64,000 nt of DNA from Candidatus Gastranaerophilales bacterium (GCA_900770525.1 CAAHDT010000010.1:22532-86531), one strand, 5' to 3'. Positions 1 to 9,289 are shown, counted from the first letter of the stretch. Made by a program: numbers and translations. The notes: generated by a model not told the origin, from the sequence alone.

Positions 1-487
1 TTGCTAAATAGTCATCTAATATTTCCTGTGGAATTTCTGTGTTTGGGGTTCCGCTTTTATGAAAGTTGTAAGAATAATTGAATATTTTGGTGCCATATTT
101 GTTCCAGTATTCTTTTTCTTCTTCGTTAATATTATTATTCGATATTCTCATTATTGAAGAAAAAGCGTAGGTTTTTGCACCTAAATTTATGATGCATTTT
201 CTCAATTTTTCTATGCGTTTTTTTATTTGTTCAAATGTTTCCGGACTTCTTCGAGAAGGGATTAAACCTCCATATGCGATAGTATCAAGAGATAAAATAA
301 GGGCATCAACTTTAGGCAAGCTTTCAAGCCAAGCAAATAGCCCATCAATATTGGCAGTTTTTGTTAAATCTCCTAACAAATCAATGTTAGGAATAAAAAA
401 TTCTATTTCCGGATTTATGTCAACAATCATTTGTGGAAGTTGATGGCAAACCGGTCTGTTGTCTATTGGTAAAAAAGCTATTTTCAT
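1..487 (-). CDS. DUF4127 family protein, C-terminus cut off by the window edge
   Basis: The minus strand is open from an ATG at 487 to the window edge, giving about 162 residues beginning MKIAFLPIDNRPVCHQLPQM. The N-terminal block LPIDNRPVC followed by the segment LSLDTIAYGGLIPSRR is what I recognise as the start of the DUF4127 family, whose members are usually around 500 residues and have no established function. The C-terminal part lies outside the window. There is no clear Shine-Dalgarno; a perfect TATAAT lies 7 bases before the ATG (495-500), so the transcript may be nearly leaderless. It is divergent from menG. Family assignment is moderately sure; function unknown. Confidence 0.7.
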   Translation of the reverse strand, partial: MKIAFLPIDNRPVCHQLPQMIVDINPEIEFFIPNIDLLGDLTKTANIDGLFAWLESLPKVDALILSLDTIAYGGLIPSRRSPETFEQIKKRIEKLRKCIINLGAKTYAFSSIMRISNNNINEEEKEYWNKYGTKIFNYSYNFHKSGTPNTEIPQEILDDYLA

Positions 488-536
488 ACCTGATATTATA
501 TGATAAGATTTTTACAAGGCAAAAAGGTTACAAATT

Positions 537-1223
537 ATGACAGTATCAAAAAATCCGCATGATATAAAAGCGATGTTTAATAATATAGCTTTTCAATATG
601 ACAGAAATAATAATATTATTTCTTTAGGGTTGCATAAGTTAATAAAAAAGGTCGCATTAAAGCATTTGTGTATAAAAAATAATGACAGAATTCTTGATGA
701 ATGTGCAGGAACAGGTGATATTGCTGCAGGTATTCGTAGTCTTAATCAGAATACGGATGTTATCGGTGTTGATTTTTCCGAAAATATGATTGATATCGCA
801 AAAAAGAAATATCCGAATATTACTTTTTTACAGGCTGATTGTACTGATTTGCCGTTTAGTAATAATAGTTTTGATATTATTACGATGAGTTTTGGACTTA
901 GAAATATTGAAAACTATCAAAAGGCAATTAGAGAAAGTTTTAGAGTTTTGGTTGATGGGGGGCAGTTTTTACATCTTGATTTTGGGCGGAAAAACTTTTT
1001 TTCAAAAATATTTGATTTTATTGCCGAAAAATCTATTTCTATTTTTTATAAAAATCAAATTCCATATGAATATTTGGTTAAGTCGAAGCGAGAATTTTTT
1101 ACACCGGAAAATTTAATAAAAGAATTTGAAAAAGAAGGTTTTCTTCTCAAACTTAAAAAAGATTACCTGTTTGGAATAATTTCTGCGCAGATTTTTGAGA
1201 AAAGTAAGACTGAATATTGCTAA
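537..1223 (+). CDS. menG: Demethylmenaquinone/ubiquinone methyltransferase (MenG/UbiE)
   Basis: A 228-residue class I SAM-dependent methyltransferase of the UbiE/MenG family, which methylates demethylmenaquinone (or the ubiquinone precursor) in the last steps of quinone synthesis. The SAM-binding loop DECAGTGD is at residues 54-61, the acidic end of strand 2 in VIGVDFSENM at 75-84, and the family block FGLRNIENYQKAIRESFRVL follows near 122. The N-terminal stretch FNNIAFQYDRNNNIISLGLH also matches the family. Length is typical. The start follows AAAAGG about 9 bases upstream. In this presumed lineage the product would be menaquinone, but no other men genes are in the window, so the exact substrate is inferred. 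Confidence 0.85.
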   Translation: MTVSKNPHDIKAMFNNIAFQYDRNNNIISLGLHKLIKKVALKHLCIKNNDRILDECAGTGDIAAGIRSLNQNTDVIGVDFSENMIDIAKKKYPNITFLQADCTDLPFSNNSFDIITMSFGLRNIENYQKAIRESFRVLVDGGQFLHLDFGRKNFFSKIFDFIAEKSISIFYKNQIPYEYLVKSKREFFTPENLIKEFEKEGFLLKLKKDYLFGIISAQIFEKSKTEYC

Positions 1224-1322
1224 TTTTGTTTAATAAATTTCATAAAAATACAAATAAGTGTTCATTTTTCTATGTTTTTGTTACAATAATTTCAGACATT
1301 TATATATAAAAGGAAGAGAAAA

Positions 1323-3104
1323 ATGATAAGAACAAAGATGAAATCACACAATTGCGGAGAGTTAAATCTAAGCAATATTAATGAAGAAGTTACTCTTTCC
1401 GGTTGGGTTTCAACTATTCGTGACCTTGGCGGAATTTTGTTTGTTGAATTAAGAGATAGAAGCGGATTTTTCCAAATTGTTACTAACCCGCAAATCAATC
1501 CGGACGTTCACAAAATTATGGAAAAGGTTAGATCCGAATACGTTATTACCGTAAAAGGAAAAGTAACAAGAAGACCGGAAGAAACTTATAACGAAAAATA
1601 TGCTACAGGACAAGTTGAAATGTATCCTGAACATTTGGAAGTTTTGTCTACTTCAAAAGTTTTACCTTTTGTTCTTGACGATGAAAATGTTTCAGAAGAT
1701 GTAAGACTTAAATACAGATATCTTGATATCAGAAGAGAATCTATGTTGAACAACCTAAAACTTCGCCACAAGATTTGCCAAGCTGCAAGAAATTATCTTA
1801 ACAACGAAGAATTTATGGAAGTTGAAACACCTATATTAATTAAAACAACTCCGGAAGGTGCAAGAGATTATCTTGTTCCATCTCGTGTACAAGAGGGTAA
1901 ATTCTATGCGCTTCCTCAATCCCCACAAATCTTTAAACAATTGTTGATGGTTGGTGGTATTGAAAGATATTACCAAATTGCAAAATGTTTCAGAGATGAA
2001 GACCTGAGAGCTGACAGACAACCTGAATTCACGCAAATCGATATTGAAATGTCTTTTGTTGAACAACAAGATGTTATCAAATGTGTTGAAGGTTTGATTG
2101 TTGATACATTTAAGGCTGCGGGTGTTGAAGTTAAACCTCCATTTATTCAAATGCCTTGGCAAGAAGCTATGGATAGATACGGTTCTGATAAGCCTGATAC
2201 ACGTTTTGGTTTGGAATTGTTTGATATCGGAGATATTATCCTTGAATCAAATTTTGAAATCGTTAAAAAGACTCTTCAAAACGGCGGAATTGTTCGTGGT
2301 ATAAGAATTCCGGGCGGTGCTAAATACTCAAGAAAAGATATTGATGATATCACAAAATTAGCGGTATCATTTGGGGCAAAAGCATTAGCTAATATTATTT
2401 ATAATGAAGACGGAACTGCAAAATCACCTGTGTTGAAGTTTGTTACGGAAGAACAAGCAAAAGCCATCCAAGAAAGAGCCGGAGCTCAAGCCGGTGATAT
2501 TATATTCTTTGTGGCTGATAAACCAAAACTGGTTTATGATATTATGGGTAGATTGAGATTGCATTTCGGAAAATCTTTAAACTTGATTGATGAAAGCAAA
2601 CACAATCTTCTTTGGGTTGTAGACTTCCCAATGTTTGAATGGAGTGATGAAGAAGGCAGATTTATGGCAATGCACCACCCATTCACATCACCTTGTATTG
2701 AAGATTTAGATAAATTAAAATCAGGTGATTTAGGTAATGTTAAATCTATTGCTTACGATATCGTATACAACGGTACTGAATTAGGCGGTGGTAGTGTTAG
2801 AATTCACTCTTCTGAAGTTCAGTCTGCTATATTCAAAGCTTTGGGCTTGACTGAAGATGAAGCTAAGGAAAAATTTGGATTTATGGTTAACGCTCTTCAA
2901 TACGGTACTCCGCCTCATGCCGGTTTGGCTATTGGGTTGGATAGATTGGTTGCGTTGTTGGCTAGAACTGACTCTATCCGTGACGTAATTGCTTTCCCTA
3001 AGAATTCCGGTGCTAAAGATTTGATGAGTGACGCCCCTGGCGAAGCTTCTTTACAACAATTGAGAGAACTTCACTTAAAGAGTACAGCTCATTTAAATAA
3101 ATAA
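1323..3104 (+). CDS. aspS: Aspartyl-tRNA synthetase
   Basis: A full-length (593 residues) bacterial class IIb AspRS that charges tRNA-Asp. Visible parts are the N-terminal OB-fold anticodon-binding domain (about 1-105, with GWVSTIRDLGGILFVELRD), the catalytic core with motif 2 FRDEDLRADRQPEFTQID near residue 222, the bacterial GAD insertion (roughly 290-420), and motif 3 GLAIGLDRL near 534. The start is set by AGGAAGAG 6-8 bases before ATG. At the OB-fold site where non-discriminating enzymes often carry His (RDHG), this one has Leu (RDLG), as in E. coli, so it may be the discriminating type; that last point is inference. A strong terminator follows. Confidence 0.97.
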   Translation: MIRTKMKSHNCGELNLSNINEEVTLSGWVSTIRDLGGILFVELRDRSGFFQIVTNPQINPDVHKIMEKVRSEYVITVKGKVTRRPEETYNEKYATGQVEMYPEHLEVLSTSKVLPFVLDDENVSEDVRLKYRYLDIRRESMLNNLKLRHKICQAARNYLNNEEFMEVETPILIKTTPEGARDYLVPSRVQEGKFYALPQSPQIFKQLLMVGGIERYYQIAKCFRDEDLRADRQPEFTQIDIEMSFVEQQDVIKCVEGLIVDTFKAAGVEVKPPFIQMPWQEAMDRYGSDKPDTRFGLELFDIGDIILESNFEIVKKTLQNGGIVRGIRIPGGAKYSRKDIDDITKLAVSFGAKALANIIYNEDGTAKSPVLKFVTEEQAKAIQERAGAQAGDIIFFVADKPKLVYDIMGRLRLHFGKSLNLIDESKHNLLWVVDFPMFEWSDEEGRFMAMHHPFTSPCIEDLDKLKSGDLGNVKSIAYDIVYNGTELGGGSVRIHSSEVQSAIFKALGLTEDEAKEKFGFMVNALQYGTPPHAGLAIGLDRLVALLARTDSIRDVIAFPKNSGAKDLMSDAPGEASLQQLRELHLKSTAHLNK

Positions 3105-3121
3105 TTAGGATAAGATTTCTT

Positions 3122-3163
3122 AACATTCTACCACGCTTTTATAAGTATGGTAGAATGTTTTTT
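3122..3163 (+). terminator. Intrinsic terminator of aspS
   Basis: A perfect 12-bp stem (3122-3133 with 3148-3159) closes a 14-base loop and runs into a T tract. The RBS of the following DUF3137 gene starts only a few bases later, so that gene either depends on read-through or has its promoter within aspS or the terminator. Confidence 0.85.
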
Positions 3164-3174
3164 AGGAGAAATTA

Positions 3175-4116
3175 ATGGAAGAAGAAAAATCATATGAAGA
3201 TATGCGCCATCGTTTTAGAATGTTATATAACGGTGAGGAAAAGTTCAAAAATAGAAAAATAGGTATGGAAGAGCTCAAAAGAAATTTGATGAGTGGTTTT
3301 TCTTCTATATTCTTTACAAATTTTGCTTGGTATAAATATGTAAACAATAATGTTGTAAAAACAGTTAACCGATATAAGGATTTGAATATTTTGAATCCAT
3401 TTCCTTATATAGCATTTGATGATATGATTACTGCATACTTTAGAGGGGTAAAACTGGAAATAGATGGTGTAAATACTAACGTTTTTGACCTTAGAAACTT
3501 GCTAATGCTTGTTTCGGCTATTTCGTTTTTAGTATTCTACGGTATGTGTATCGCTTTTGTTATTGCTGTTTTGATGTTGCTCACAAAATCCTTTCCGGCA
3601 AGTATTGTCCATGCAATGATATTTACGATTGTATCTGTAGCTTTTTTATTTTTAGTTAGAATATTTTTACGTTATCAGTCAATTGTGGGTGTTGTTGTTG
3701 AATTTGAACTTAAGAAAAAATTAAGCGGGCATACTTTCTTTTTGGAAAATAATCGTAGCGCTAAGCAGATAAAGTTTGATAAATCTGTTTTTAAAGAAAT
3801 AAAGTTTCCTAATTCTAAATTTTCTGAAAAATTTAAAGTTTATACTGATAATGAAGCAGAAGCGCGTATGTTATTAGATTCTGCTATGATGGAACGTATA
3901 AGTTACATATCTGCAGCATACAAATCAAAATTTTTGCGTGGAGCATTTAAGGATGGAAAGTTTGTTATTGCGATAAATTGCGGTCGAGATATTTTTGATG
4001 TAAGACCAACTCTCAAAGAATCTCATACGGCAAAATTCACCAGATTGTTTGAAGAAATTGTTTCAATTTTATATGTTGTGGATGAGTTGAAACAGAATAG
4101 CAAAACGGGATTTTAA
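3175..4116 (+). CDS. DUF3137 family membrane protein
   Basis: A 313-residue protein that I place in DUF3137 from the block KFSEKFKVYTDNEAEARMLLDSAMMERI near residues 218-245 and the later GKFVIAINCGRDIF. Two hydrophobic segments at about 108-132 and 140-162 predict a membrane hairpin, with charged cytoplasmic regions on either side. The middle motif AFDDMITAYFRGVKLEIDG is also typical of the family. The start follows TAGGAGAAATTA. No biochemical role is established for DUF3137. It lies just after the aspS terminator and converges on clpB. Confidence 0.75.
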   Translation: MEEEKSYEDMRHRFRMLYNGEEKFKNRKIGMEELKRNLMSGFSSIFFTNFAWYKYVNNNVVKTVNRYKDLNILNPFPYIAFDDMITAYFRGVKLEIDGVNTNVFDLRNLLMLVSAISFLVFYGMCIAFVIAVLMLLTKSFPASIVHAMIFTIVSVAFLFLVRIFLRYQSIVGVVVEFELKKKLSGHTFFLENNRSAKQIKFDKSVFKEIKFPNSKFSEKFKVYTDNEAEARMLLDSAMMERISYISAAYKSKFLRGAFKDGKFVIAINCGRDIFDVRPTLKESHTAKFTRLFEEIVSILYVVDELKQNSKTGF

Positions 4117-4135
4117 TTTTTTTATATTTAAAATG

Positions 4136-4170
4136 AAAAGCGACTGCAAGTTATACTTGCAGTCGCTTTT
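4136..4170. terminator. Bidirectional terminator between DUF3137 gene and clpB
   Basis: A 15-bp perfect inverted repeat (4136-4150 and 4156-4170) with a 5-base loop, A-rich on the left end and T-rich on the right end of the stem, so it can serve both convergent genes. Confidence 0.85.
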
Positions 4171-4187
4171 ATGTTTGTTGGGGTTGA

Positions 4188-6788
4188 TTATTTTTTATTA
4201 AAGACAATCTCATCATCTTTAACGTCAATAACAAGTTTGTCGCCTTTTTCGAATTTTCCTGACAACAATTCTTTTGATAGTGGGTTTTCTACCATTTGAC
4301 GAATAACTCTTTTTAGCGGTCTTGCACCGTAAACAGGGTTGAACCCTCTGGTTGCAAGTAATTCTTTTGCCTCGTCAGTGATTTCAAGTTCAATTTCTTG
4401 GTCTTTTAATAATCTTCTTAAGTAATCGGCTTGAATATCAACAATTTTGGATAATTGAGGTAATGTTAGAGCCTTAAAGAATATAGTTTCATCGATTCTG
4501 TTTAAAAATTCCGGTTTAAATCTGCTTCTTAAAATTTCAAGAACTTTTTCTTTTGTGTCGTCAAAAGTATTGTCTTGTCCGATTGATTTTAAAGAATCTT
4601 CCAAAATAATATCACTACCAATATTAGATGTCATAATTATTAATGTGTTCTTAAAATCAATAGTTCTTCCTTTCGAATCGGTTAATCTGCCGTCATCAAA
4701 TATCTGTAACATAATGTTGAAAACATCCGGATGGGCTTTTTCGATTTCATCAAACAATACAACAGAGTATGGTTTTCTTCTAACAGCCTCAGTTAATTGA
4801 CCGCCTTCATCATATCCAACGTATCCCGGAGGAGCTCCAACCAATCTTGAAACGTTGTGCTTTTCCATATACTCTGACATATCAATACGAATCAATGCAT
4901 CTTCATCATTGAACATAAATTCTGCTAAAGATTTTGCTAATTCAGTTTTACCAACACCTGTAGGTCCTAAAAATAGGAAGGTCCCAATAGGACGTTTAGG
5001 GTCTTTTAAACCTGAACGAGCTCTACGAATTGCATCAGAAACTGTTTCGACAGCTTCATCTTGTCCAACCAAACGTTTATGGAGAATATCTTCCATATTG
5101 ATAAGTTTTTGCTTTTCACTTTCAACAAGTTTTGCAACAGGTATTCCTGTCCATTTGCTTACAACGTTTGCGATGTCTTCATCGTCAATTTCTTCTTTTA
5201 AAAGTCTGTTAGAAGTTTTTTCTTTAGATTGAACTGCCTTTAATTGTTTTTGCAAGTCAAGTAATTTGCCATACTTAAGTTCTGCTGCTGTTTGTAAATC
5301 CGTGTTACGTTCTGCCTCTTCAATTTTATTTTGGACTCTTTGAATTTCTTCTTTAATGCCGGCTTCACCGGTGATGGAAGCTTTTTCTGTTTCCCATTGT
5401 GCTTTTAGGGTTGATATTTTACCTTCTAAATCGTTAATTTGTTTGGTTAAATCCGCAATTTTCGCTTGAGATTCTTCTGATGTTTCTTTTTTCAGAGCTT
5501 CTCTTTCTATCTCAAATTGCATTTTTTGTCTTAATAAGGTATCAATTTCTTCCGGCATAGAATCAATTTCAATACGTAGTGCGGATGCGGCTTCATCAAT
5601 CAAATCGATAGCTTTATCGGGTAAAAATCTGTCCGTAATATATCTGTCAGATAATTTTGCAGCCTGAATAAGGGCACTATCTAAGATACGGATTCCGTGG
5701 TGAACTTCGTATTTACCTTTTAAGCCTCTTAAAATACTGATTGTATCTTCAACGGAAGGTTCTCCGACAAATACCGGTTGAAAACGTCTTTCTAAAGCCG
5801 GATCCTTTTCAATGTATTTTCTATATTCATTAATTGTTGTAGCTCCGATTGTTCTTAAAACGCCTCTTGCAAGCATAGGTTTTAGCAAGTTTCCTGCATC
5901 CATAGAGCCTTCTGTGGCGCCAGCGCCGACAACTGTGTGCAATTCATCGATAAACATAACGATTGCACCGTTTGAATCTTCAACTTCTTTTAGTACGGCT
6001 TTTAAACGCTCTTCAAATTCTCCTCTGAATTTTGCGCCTGCAACAAGGGCGCCCATATCCAAAGAAACAAGTTTAACATCCTTTAAGCTTTCCGGAACAT
6101 CGCCTCTTACGATACGTTGAGCCAAACCTTCGACTATTGCGGTTTTACCAACCCCCGGTTCACCGATAAGTACGGGGTTGTTTTTAGTTCTTCTGTTCAA
6201 AACCTGAATTATACGTCTAACTTCTTCGTCACGACCTATAACAGGATCTAATTTTCCTTTTCTTGCTCTTTCGGTTAAATCTGTCGAATACTTTTCAAGA
6301 GCTTTCATATTTTCTTCTGCGTTTTTATTATCCACTTTTTTGTTACCCCTTACTTTTTTCATTGCGTTTAATACTGTGCTTGACGTTACCCCAAAACTCT
6401 TTAGTAAAGACTGAATATTAGAATTGTCAAGCAATGTCATCGCAAGCAAAATTGTTTCAATGCTGATAAAATCATCTTTGAGCTTTTCAGATTCTCCAAC
6501 TGCAATATCCAATAATCTGTAAGTGTCAGTTGAAAGGAATAATTGCTGAGAGTTAGGAGGACCTGAAATTGTCGGAAAACTTTTAACCGCTGAAACAACG
6601 CTGTTAATAAAAGATTGATTTAATAATTTTAATTCAGTCAGATAATCTTTTATTATTCCAGTATCCTTAATCATTGCAAGCATAATGTGTTCCGGTCGTA
6701 ATTCAGAATTTTTATATTCATTCATCAAGGCGCTTGCGGAAGATATTATTTCTTGCGAATAATTTGTAAACTTGTTAAAATTTGCCAT
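4188..6788 (-). CDS. clpB: ATP-dependent disaggregase ClpB
   Basis: An Hsp100 disaggregase that extracts polypeptides from aggregates together with the DnaK system. It has an N-terminal Clp repeat domain (about 1-145), first AAA+ domain with Walker A GEPGVGKT near 212, a long coiled-coil M domain (about 400-540) that distinguishes ClpB from ClpA, and a second AAA+ domain with GPTGVGKTE near 607. The start is the ATG at 6788 (MANFNKFT): GGAG lies 9 bases upstream inside a longer in-frame extension whose own ATG has no such site. That gives 866 residues, the usual length. No CIRCE element is visible upstream. A second, diverged ClpB-like gene lies at 11920-14619. Confidence 0.95.
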   Translation of the reverse strand: MANFNKFTNYSQEIISSASALMNEYKNSELRPEHIMLAMIKDTGIIKDYLTELKLLNQSFINSVVSAVKSFPTISGPPNSQQLFLSTDTYRLLDIAVGESEKLKDDFISIETILLAMTLLDNSNIQSLLKSFGVTSSTVLNAMKKVRGNKKVDNKNAEENMKALEKYSTDLTERARKGKLDPVIGRDEEVRRIIQVLNRRTKNNPVLIGEPGVGKTAIVEGLAQRIVRGDVPESLKDVKLVSLDMGALVAGAKFRGEFEERLKAVLKEVEDSNGAIVMFIDELHTVVGAGATEGSMDAGNLLKPMLARGVLRTIGATTINEYRKYIEKDPALERRFQPVFVGEPSVEDTISILRGLKGKYEVHHGIRILDSALIQAAKLSDRYITDRFLPDKAIDLIDEAASALRIEIDSMPEEIDTLLRQKMQFEIEREALKKETSEESQAKIADLTKQINDLEGKISTLKAQWETEKASITGEAGIKEEIQRVQNKIEEAERNTDLQTAAELKYGKLLDLQKQLKAVQSKEKTSNRLLKEEIDDEDIANVVSKWTGIPVAKLVESEKQKLINMEDILHKRLVGQDEAVETVSDAIRRARSGLKDPKRPIGTFLFLGPTGVGKTELAKSLAEFMFNDEDALIRIDMSEYMEKHNVSRLVGAPPGYVGYDEGGQLTEAVRRKPYSVVLFDEIEKAHPDVFNIMLQIFDDGRLTDSKGRTIDFKNTLIIMTSNIGSDIILEDSLKSIGQDNTFDDTKEKVLEILRSRFKPEFLNRIDETIFFKALTLPQLSKIVDIQADYLRRLLKDQEIELEITDEAKELLATRGFNPVYGARPLKRVIRQMVENPLSKELLSGKFEKGDKLVIDVKDDEIVFNKK

Positions 6789-6949
6789 AAATATCAACTC
6801 CATTCAATATAAATTTCTATATTTTTATTTTAACGTTATTTTGAAAGAAGTCATTTTAAATTAATTATTATTTAATTATTTAAAAATGGAAGAGAAAGTT
6901 AAAGGTGAATATTAAATAAGGCAAAATTTCATAAAAATAAAAAAAGTGC

Positions 6950-6977
6950 TTGATTTTTATTTTTTAGCATGTACAAT
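6950..6977 (+). promoter_or_regulatory. Promoter of tRNA-Gly
   Basis: TTGATT (6950-6955) and TACAAT (6972-6977) are separated by 16 bases, and the tRNA begins 25 bases after the -10. Each box is one or two bases from the sigma70 consensus. Confidence 0.6.
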
Positions 6978-7001
6978 AAAGAAGTACCCAAAAGGACATA
7001 A

Positions 7002-7073
7002 GCGGGGGTAATTCAGTGGTAGAATGCCTCCTTGCCAAGGAGGATGTCGCGAGTTCGAGCCTCGTCTCCCGCT
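7002..7073 (+). tRNA. tRNA-Gly (GCC)
   Basis: A 72-base cloverleaf. The 7-bp acceptor stem (GCGGGGG with CTCCCGC, one G-U pair) has discriminator T; the anticodon arm CCTCC-TTGCCAA-GGAGG gives anticodon GCC, reading GGC/GGT; the T arm carries GTTCGAG. CCA is not encoded. Its last 15 bases (7059-7073) occur again at 7249-7263, see the cassette that follows. Confidence 0.96.
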
Positions 7074-7074
7074 A

Positions 7075-7114
7075 ATTAAAGAGGATTAGAAAATCTAATC
7101 CTCTTTAATTTTTA
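7075..7114 (+). terminator. Terminator-like hairpin after tRNA-Gly
   Basis: A perfect 15-bp stem (7075-7089 with 7095-7109) with a 5-base loop followed by TTTTTATT. It lies between the tRNA and the cassette, so the cassette is either transcribed by read-through or silent. Confidence 0.8.
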
Positions 7115-7116
7115 TT

Positions 7117-7263
7117 GGGAAGGCAGAGGTGAGAACTCATAATGAGTTCGAGCGACCTGTGAGCAGAGGGCGAAGGCTTGAATGCGGAAGAAATATAATT
7201 TCTGTAGCATTCAACCGTAGACCCGTTTAACGCGAACAGGTCAAGACCGCCTCGTCTCCCGCT
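7117..7263 (+). repeat. tRNA-tail cassette, copy 1 (after tRNA-Gly)
   Basis: A non-coding block ending in an exact copy (7249-7263) of the last 15 bases of tRNA-Gly. Its left end (about 7117-7139) resembles the reverse complement of the same tRNA tail, with several mismatches. Inside are hairpins at 7133-7139/7143-7149, a 7-bp outer stem 7154-7160/7236-7242, and an 8-bp stem 7178-7185/7207-7214 capped by a further 6-bp hairpin. The motifs GTGAGCA (7159-7165) and CCGTTTAACGCGAAC (7223-7237) recur in the cassette after tRNA-Ser. The base composition is richer in GC than the flanks. No protein is encoded. Function unknown. Confidence 0.7.
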
Positions 7264-7281
7264 CCATTTAAACACAATAAT

Positions 7282-7308
7282 AGCAAGGCTTTTAGACCTT
7301 GCTTTTTT
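7282..7308 (+). terminator. Terminator after the tRNA-Gly cassette
   Basis: AGCAAGG (7282-7288) pairs with CCTTGCT (7297-7303) across an 8-base loop and is followed by a run of T. It could end a transcript holding tRNA-Gly plus the cassette. Confidence 0.7.
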
Positions 7309-7531
7309 AATGCAAATTTTGCAAAAAATGTTTTATGTAATTTTTATGGACTAAACTACATTGTGTACTGGGTGGCAAATGGTAGAACTGTGCAAGGTTG
7401 AAGATTTGTAAACAATAAGCACAACCAAGGACAAAATTCATTTAAAAAATTGAATTTGCAATATTCAGTATTATCAGAATGGAAAAAGATAATGAATCTT
7501 TAGTGAAAGGTTTGTTATTTCTATCTTTTTC
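7309..7531. other. AT-rich intergenic region, nothing recognised
   Basis: About 220 bases between the tRNA-Gly cassette terminator and the end of the next minus-strand gene. I see one weak AT hairpin (AAATTCA paired with TGAATTT near 7434-7457) but no ORF, RNA family or promoter that I can support. Confidence 0.4.
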
Positions 7532-9139
7532 TTACTTAATATAAGGCTTTAATATACTGAAATTCCAAGGATCGATATTATGTTTTGACAAATCAAAGTA
7601 TGAAAAAGCTTTGGTTATCGGATGAGCAGCTAATCCGTAGTTTGTCTTTTCATAAAGTATTTTCTGATAACGATTGTTCTTATCGCCTGAATTTTTATCA
7701 TACAAGGTTTGAGCTCCGAAACGTTTATTTTCATCAGCAACAATGTAGAACATTTCTAATGTTGTTTTATCATTTTCATATTTTATAAACTGGTCAAAAC
7801 CTTCTATTTTGTATGTTTTGGGAGGTTGTCCTCGTTTTTCATATTTTTCCAGTGTACTACATTTTGCCCCAAAGAATTTTTCAAGATTGCCCGTTCTTGG
7901 GTTAGAAATCCAAGTAAGATTTGGAATAGATGAATCTTTTCCGTAGTATTCTTTAACAACTTCTACTCCGTCAGGGGTGTAATAATTAATATATTTAGAA
8001 CCGTCAAACAGATCTTTGACTTTGGTAACAGTATCTTTTTTAGCCTCAGTAATTATCTTCTGTGCATAATTATTGATAGATTTGTCATACCAAACTTCAG
8101 GGGCAGAAATTTCGTTTACCTCATTAAAATAAACTCTCATTTCCTTGGTTACAGCACCTTCAACTTTTGTTGTAACCATTGATAATCCGTTTTTGTCAGA
8201 TATTCTAATATTGTAAAGTTTATCCATTTTGTCAAACTTTATAGATAGCAATTCTTTGTCATTTTTGTCTTTAAATTTAATTGACTCAAAAACATCGTTA
8301 CAAATTGGTTTCACGCCTGTATTCTTGAGAAGCTCACTAAAATCCATTCGTGTTGCTTTTTGGTATTGTTCGGAAATCCCTTTGAAATCATAACTCGGTG
8401 TACTTGCTATCAATTTTCTGATTAGTTGAGATGCAAGAGTCATTCTATCTTTGTCTAGTACTTGTTTTGCTCTTTCGTTTTCGATTTTTGCAAGCACTTT
8501 AGGACTTACTTGAGTCGGTTGGCTTTGATAAGTTCTTTTGGTTATTGGCTTTTGAAGTTCTGTTTTTTGTTGCAGTTGCGCAACTTGTTGTTTGGTTTGG
8601 ACTGGTTCTTTTGCTTGTATTTGTGGATGTTTCTGAACTTGCGGTGTAATTTGTTGAGTTTTACTTTCCGCAATTTTCGGTTTAGCAATGCTTGTTAGAA
8701 CCTTTTTTATCTGTGTTTTTTCTGGTTTGATTTCTTTGGGTTGTTTATGTTTAAGTAAACTTGACAAAATATGCGCAATTCCTGTTTTTTGTTCTCTGAT
8801 TTCAGGAGTTAAACCTATTTTATATGCTTCTTTAACTATGTTTTTATATTTGTCCAGTTTGTCTTGTGCTGAGGTTGCAATTCCTTCAAAATATTTGGCT
8901 CTATTTTGGTGCTCTTGGTTTTCTGTAGTGCATTTTGTAATAAATTCATCTTTTTGTGCAATTTTGGCTTTTAGAGGGGCTACAGCCTCTTTAATACTTT
9001 GTTGTGCAACACTTGCGGCTTCATCTACCGCCTGTTTTACGGTTGATTCCGCAATACTTAACTTGACAGTCTTTAAAATTTGTTTTTGACCAAGTTGATT
9101 TATATATTTTTCTGAAATTTTGTTAAACATATCGCCCAT
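7532..9139 (-). CDS. Uncharacterised coiled-coil protein with Gln/Lys-rich linker
   Basis: 535 residues that I do not recognise. Residues about 15-110 are Ala/Lys/Glu-rich and predicted coiled coil; about 130-215 is a low-complexity linker of repeated Lys-Pro-Gln; about 230-535 looks like a folded domain with alternating Tyr/Lys/Asp strands and a single Cys-containing segment FGAKCSTLEKYE. No signal peptide or membrane segment is seen. The ATG at 9139 has no Shine-Dalgarno, but TAGAAT lies exactly 6 bases upstream (9146-9151), consistent with a leaderless message, so I keep this start rather than the Met at codon 4. Probably a lineage-specific protein. Confidence 0.75.
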   Translation of the reverse strand: MGDMFNKISEKYINQLGQKQILKTVKLSIAESTVKQAVDEAASVAQQSIKEAVAPLKAKIAQKDEFITKCTTENQEHQNRAKYFEGIATSAQDKLDKYKNIVKEAYKIGLTPEIREQKTGIAHILSSLLKHKQPKEIKPEKTQIKKVLTSIAKPKIAESKTQQITPQVQKHPQIQAKEPVQTKQQVAQLQQKTELQKPITKRTYQSQPTQVSPKVLAKIENERAKQVLDKDRMTLASQLIRKLIASTPSYDFKGISEQYQKATRMDFSELLKNTGVKPICNDVFESIKFKDKNDKELLSIKFDKMDKLYNIRISDKNGLSMVTTKVEGAVTKEMRVYFNEVNEISAPEVWYDKSINNYAQKIITEAKKDTVTKVKDLFDGSKYINYYTPDGVEVVKEYYGKDSSIPNLTWISNPRTGNLEKFFGAKCSTLEKYEKRGQPPKTYKIEGFDQFIKYENDKTTLEMFYIVADENKRFGAQTLYDKNSGDKNNRYQKILYEKTNYGLAAHPITKAFSYFDLSKHNIDPWNFSILKPYIK

Positions 9140-9289
9140 AGAGGAATTCTAACATGAAAAAGAAGCGTGTTGAAAAAATGTTACTAATTGTTAAAAAATC
9201 GTGGCAATAACGTAGGAATAGTTGCAAGGGAGGCTCCCCCTACATTTTCTATTCAAAGAGCAGTGATAAAATATATTGGAATTAAGAAC

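Noticed and set aside
957..962. G6 run inside menG as another slippage site
   Set aside because: Six bases are too few to be a strong contingency tract and the frame is intact.
6789..6803. Five-residue upstream start for clpB
   Set aside because: The GGAG that serves the ATG at 6788 lies inside this extension, and MANFNKFT is the family-like start.
6804..6949. CIRCE or other heat-shock operator before clpB
   Set aside because: No TTAGCACTC-type dyad is present; only AT-rich sequence.
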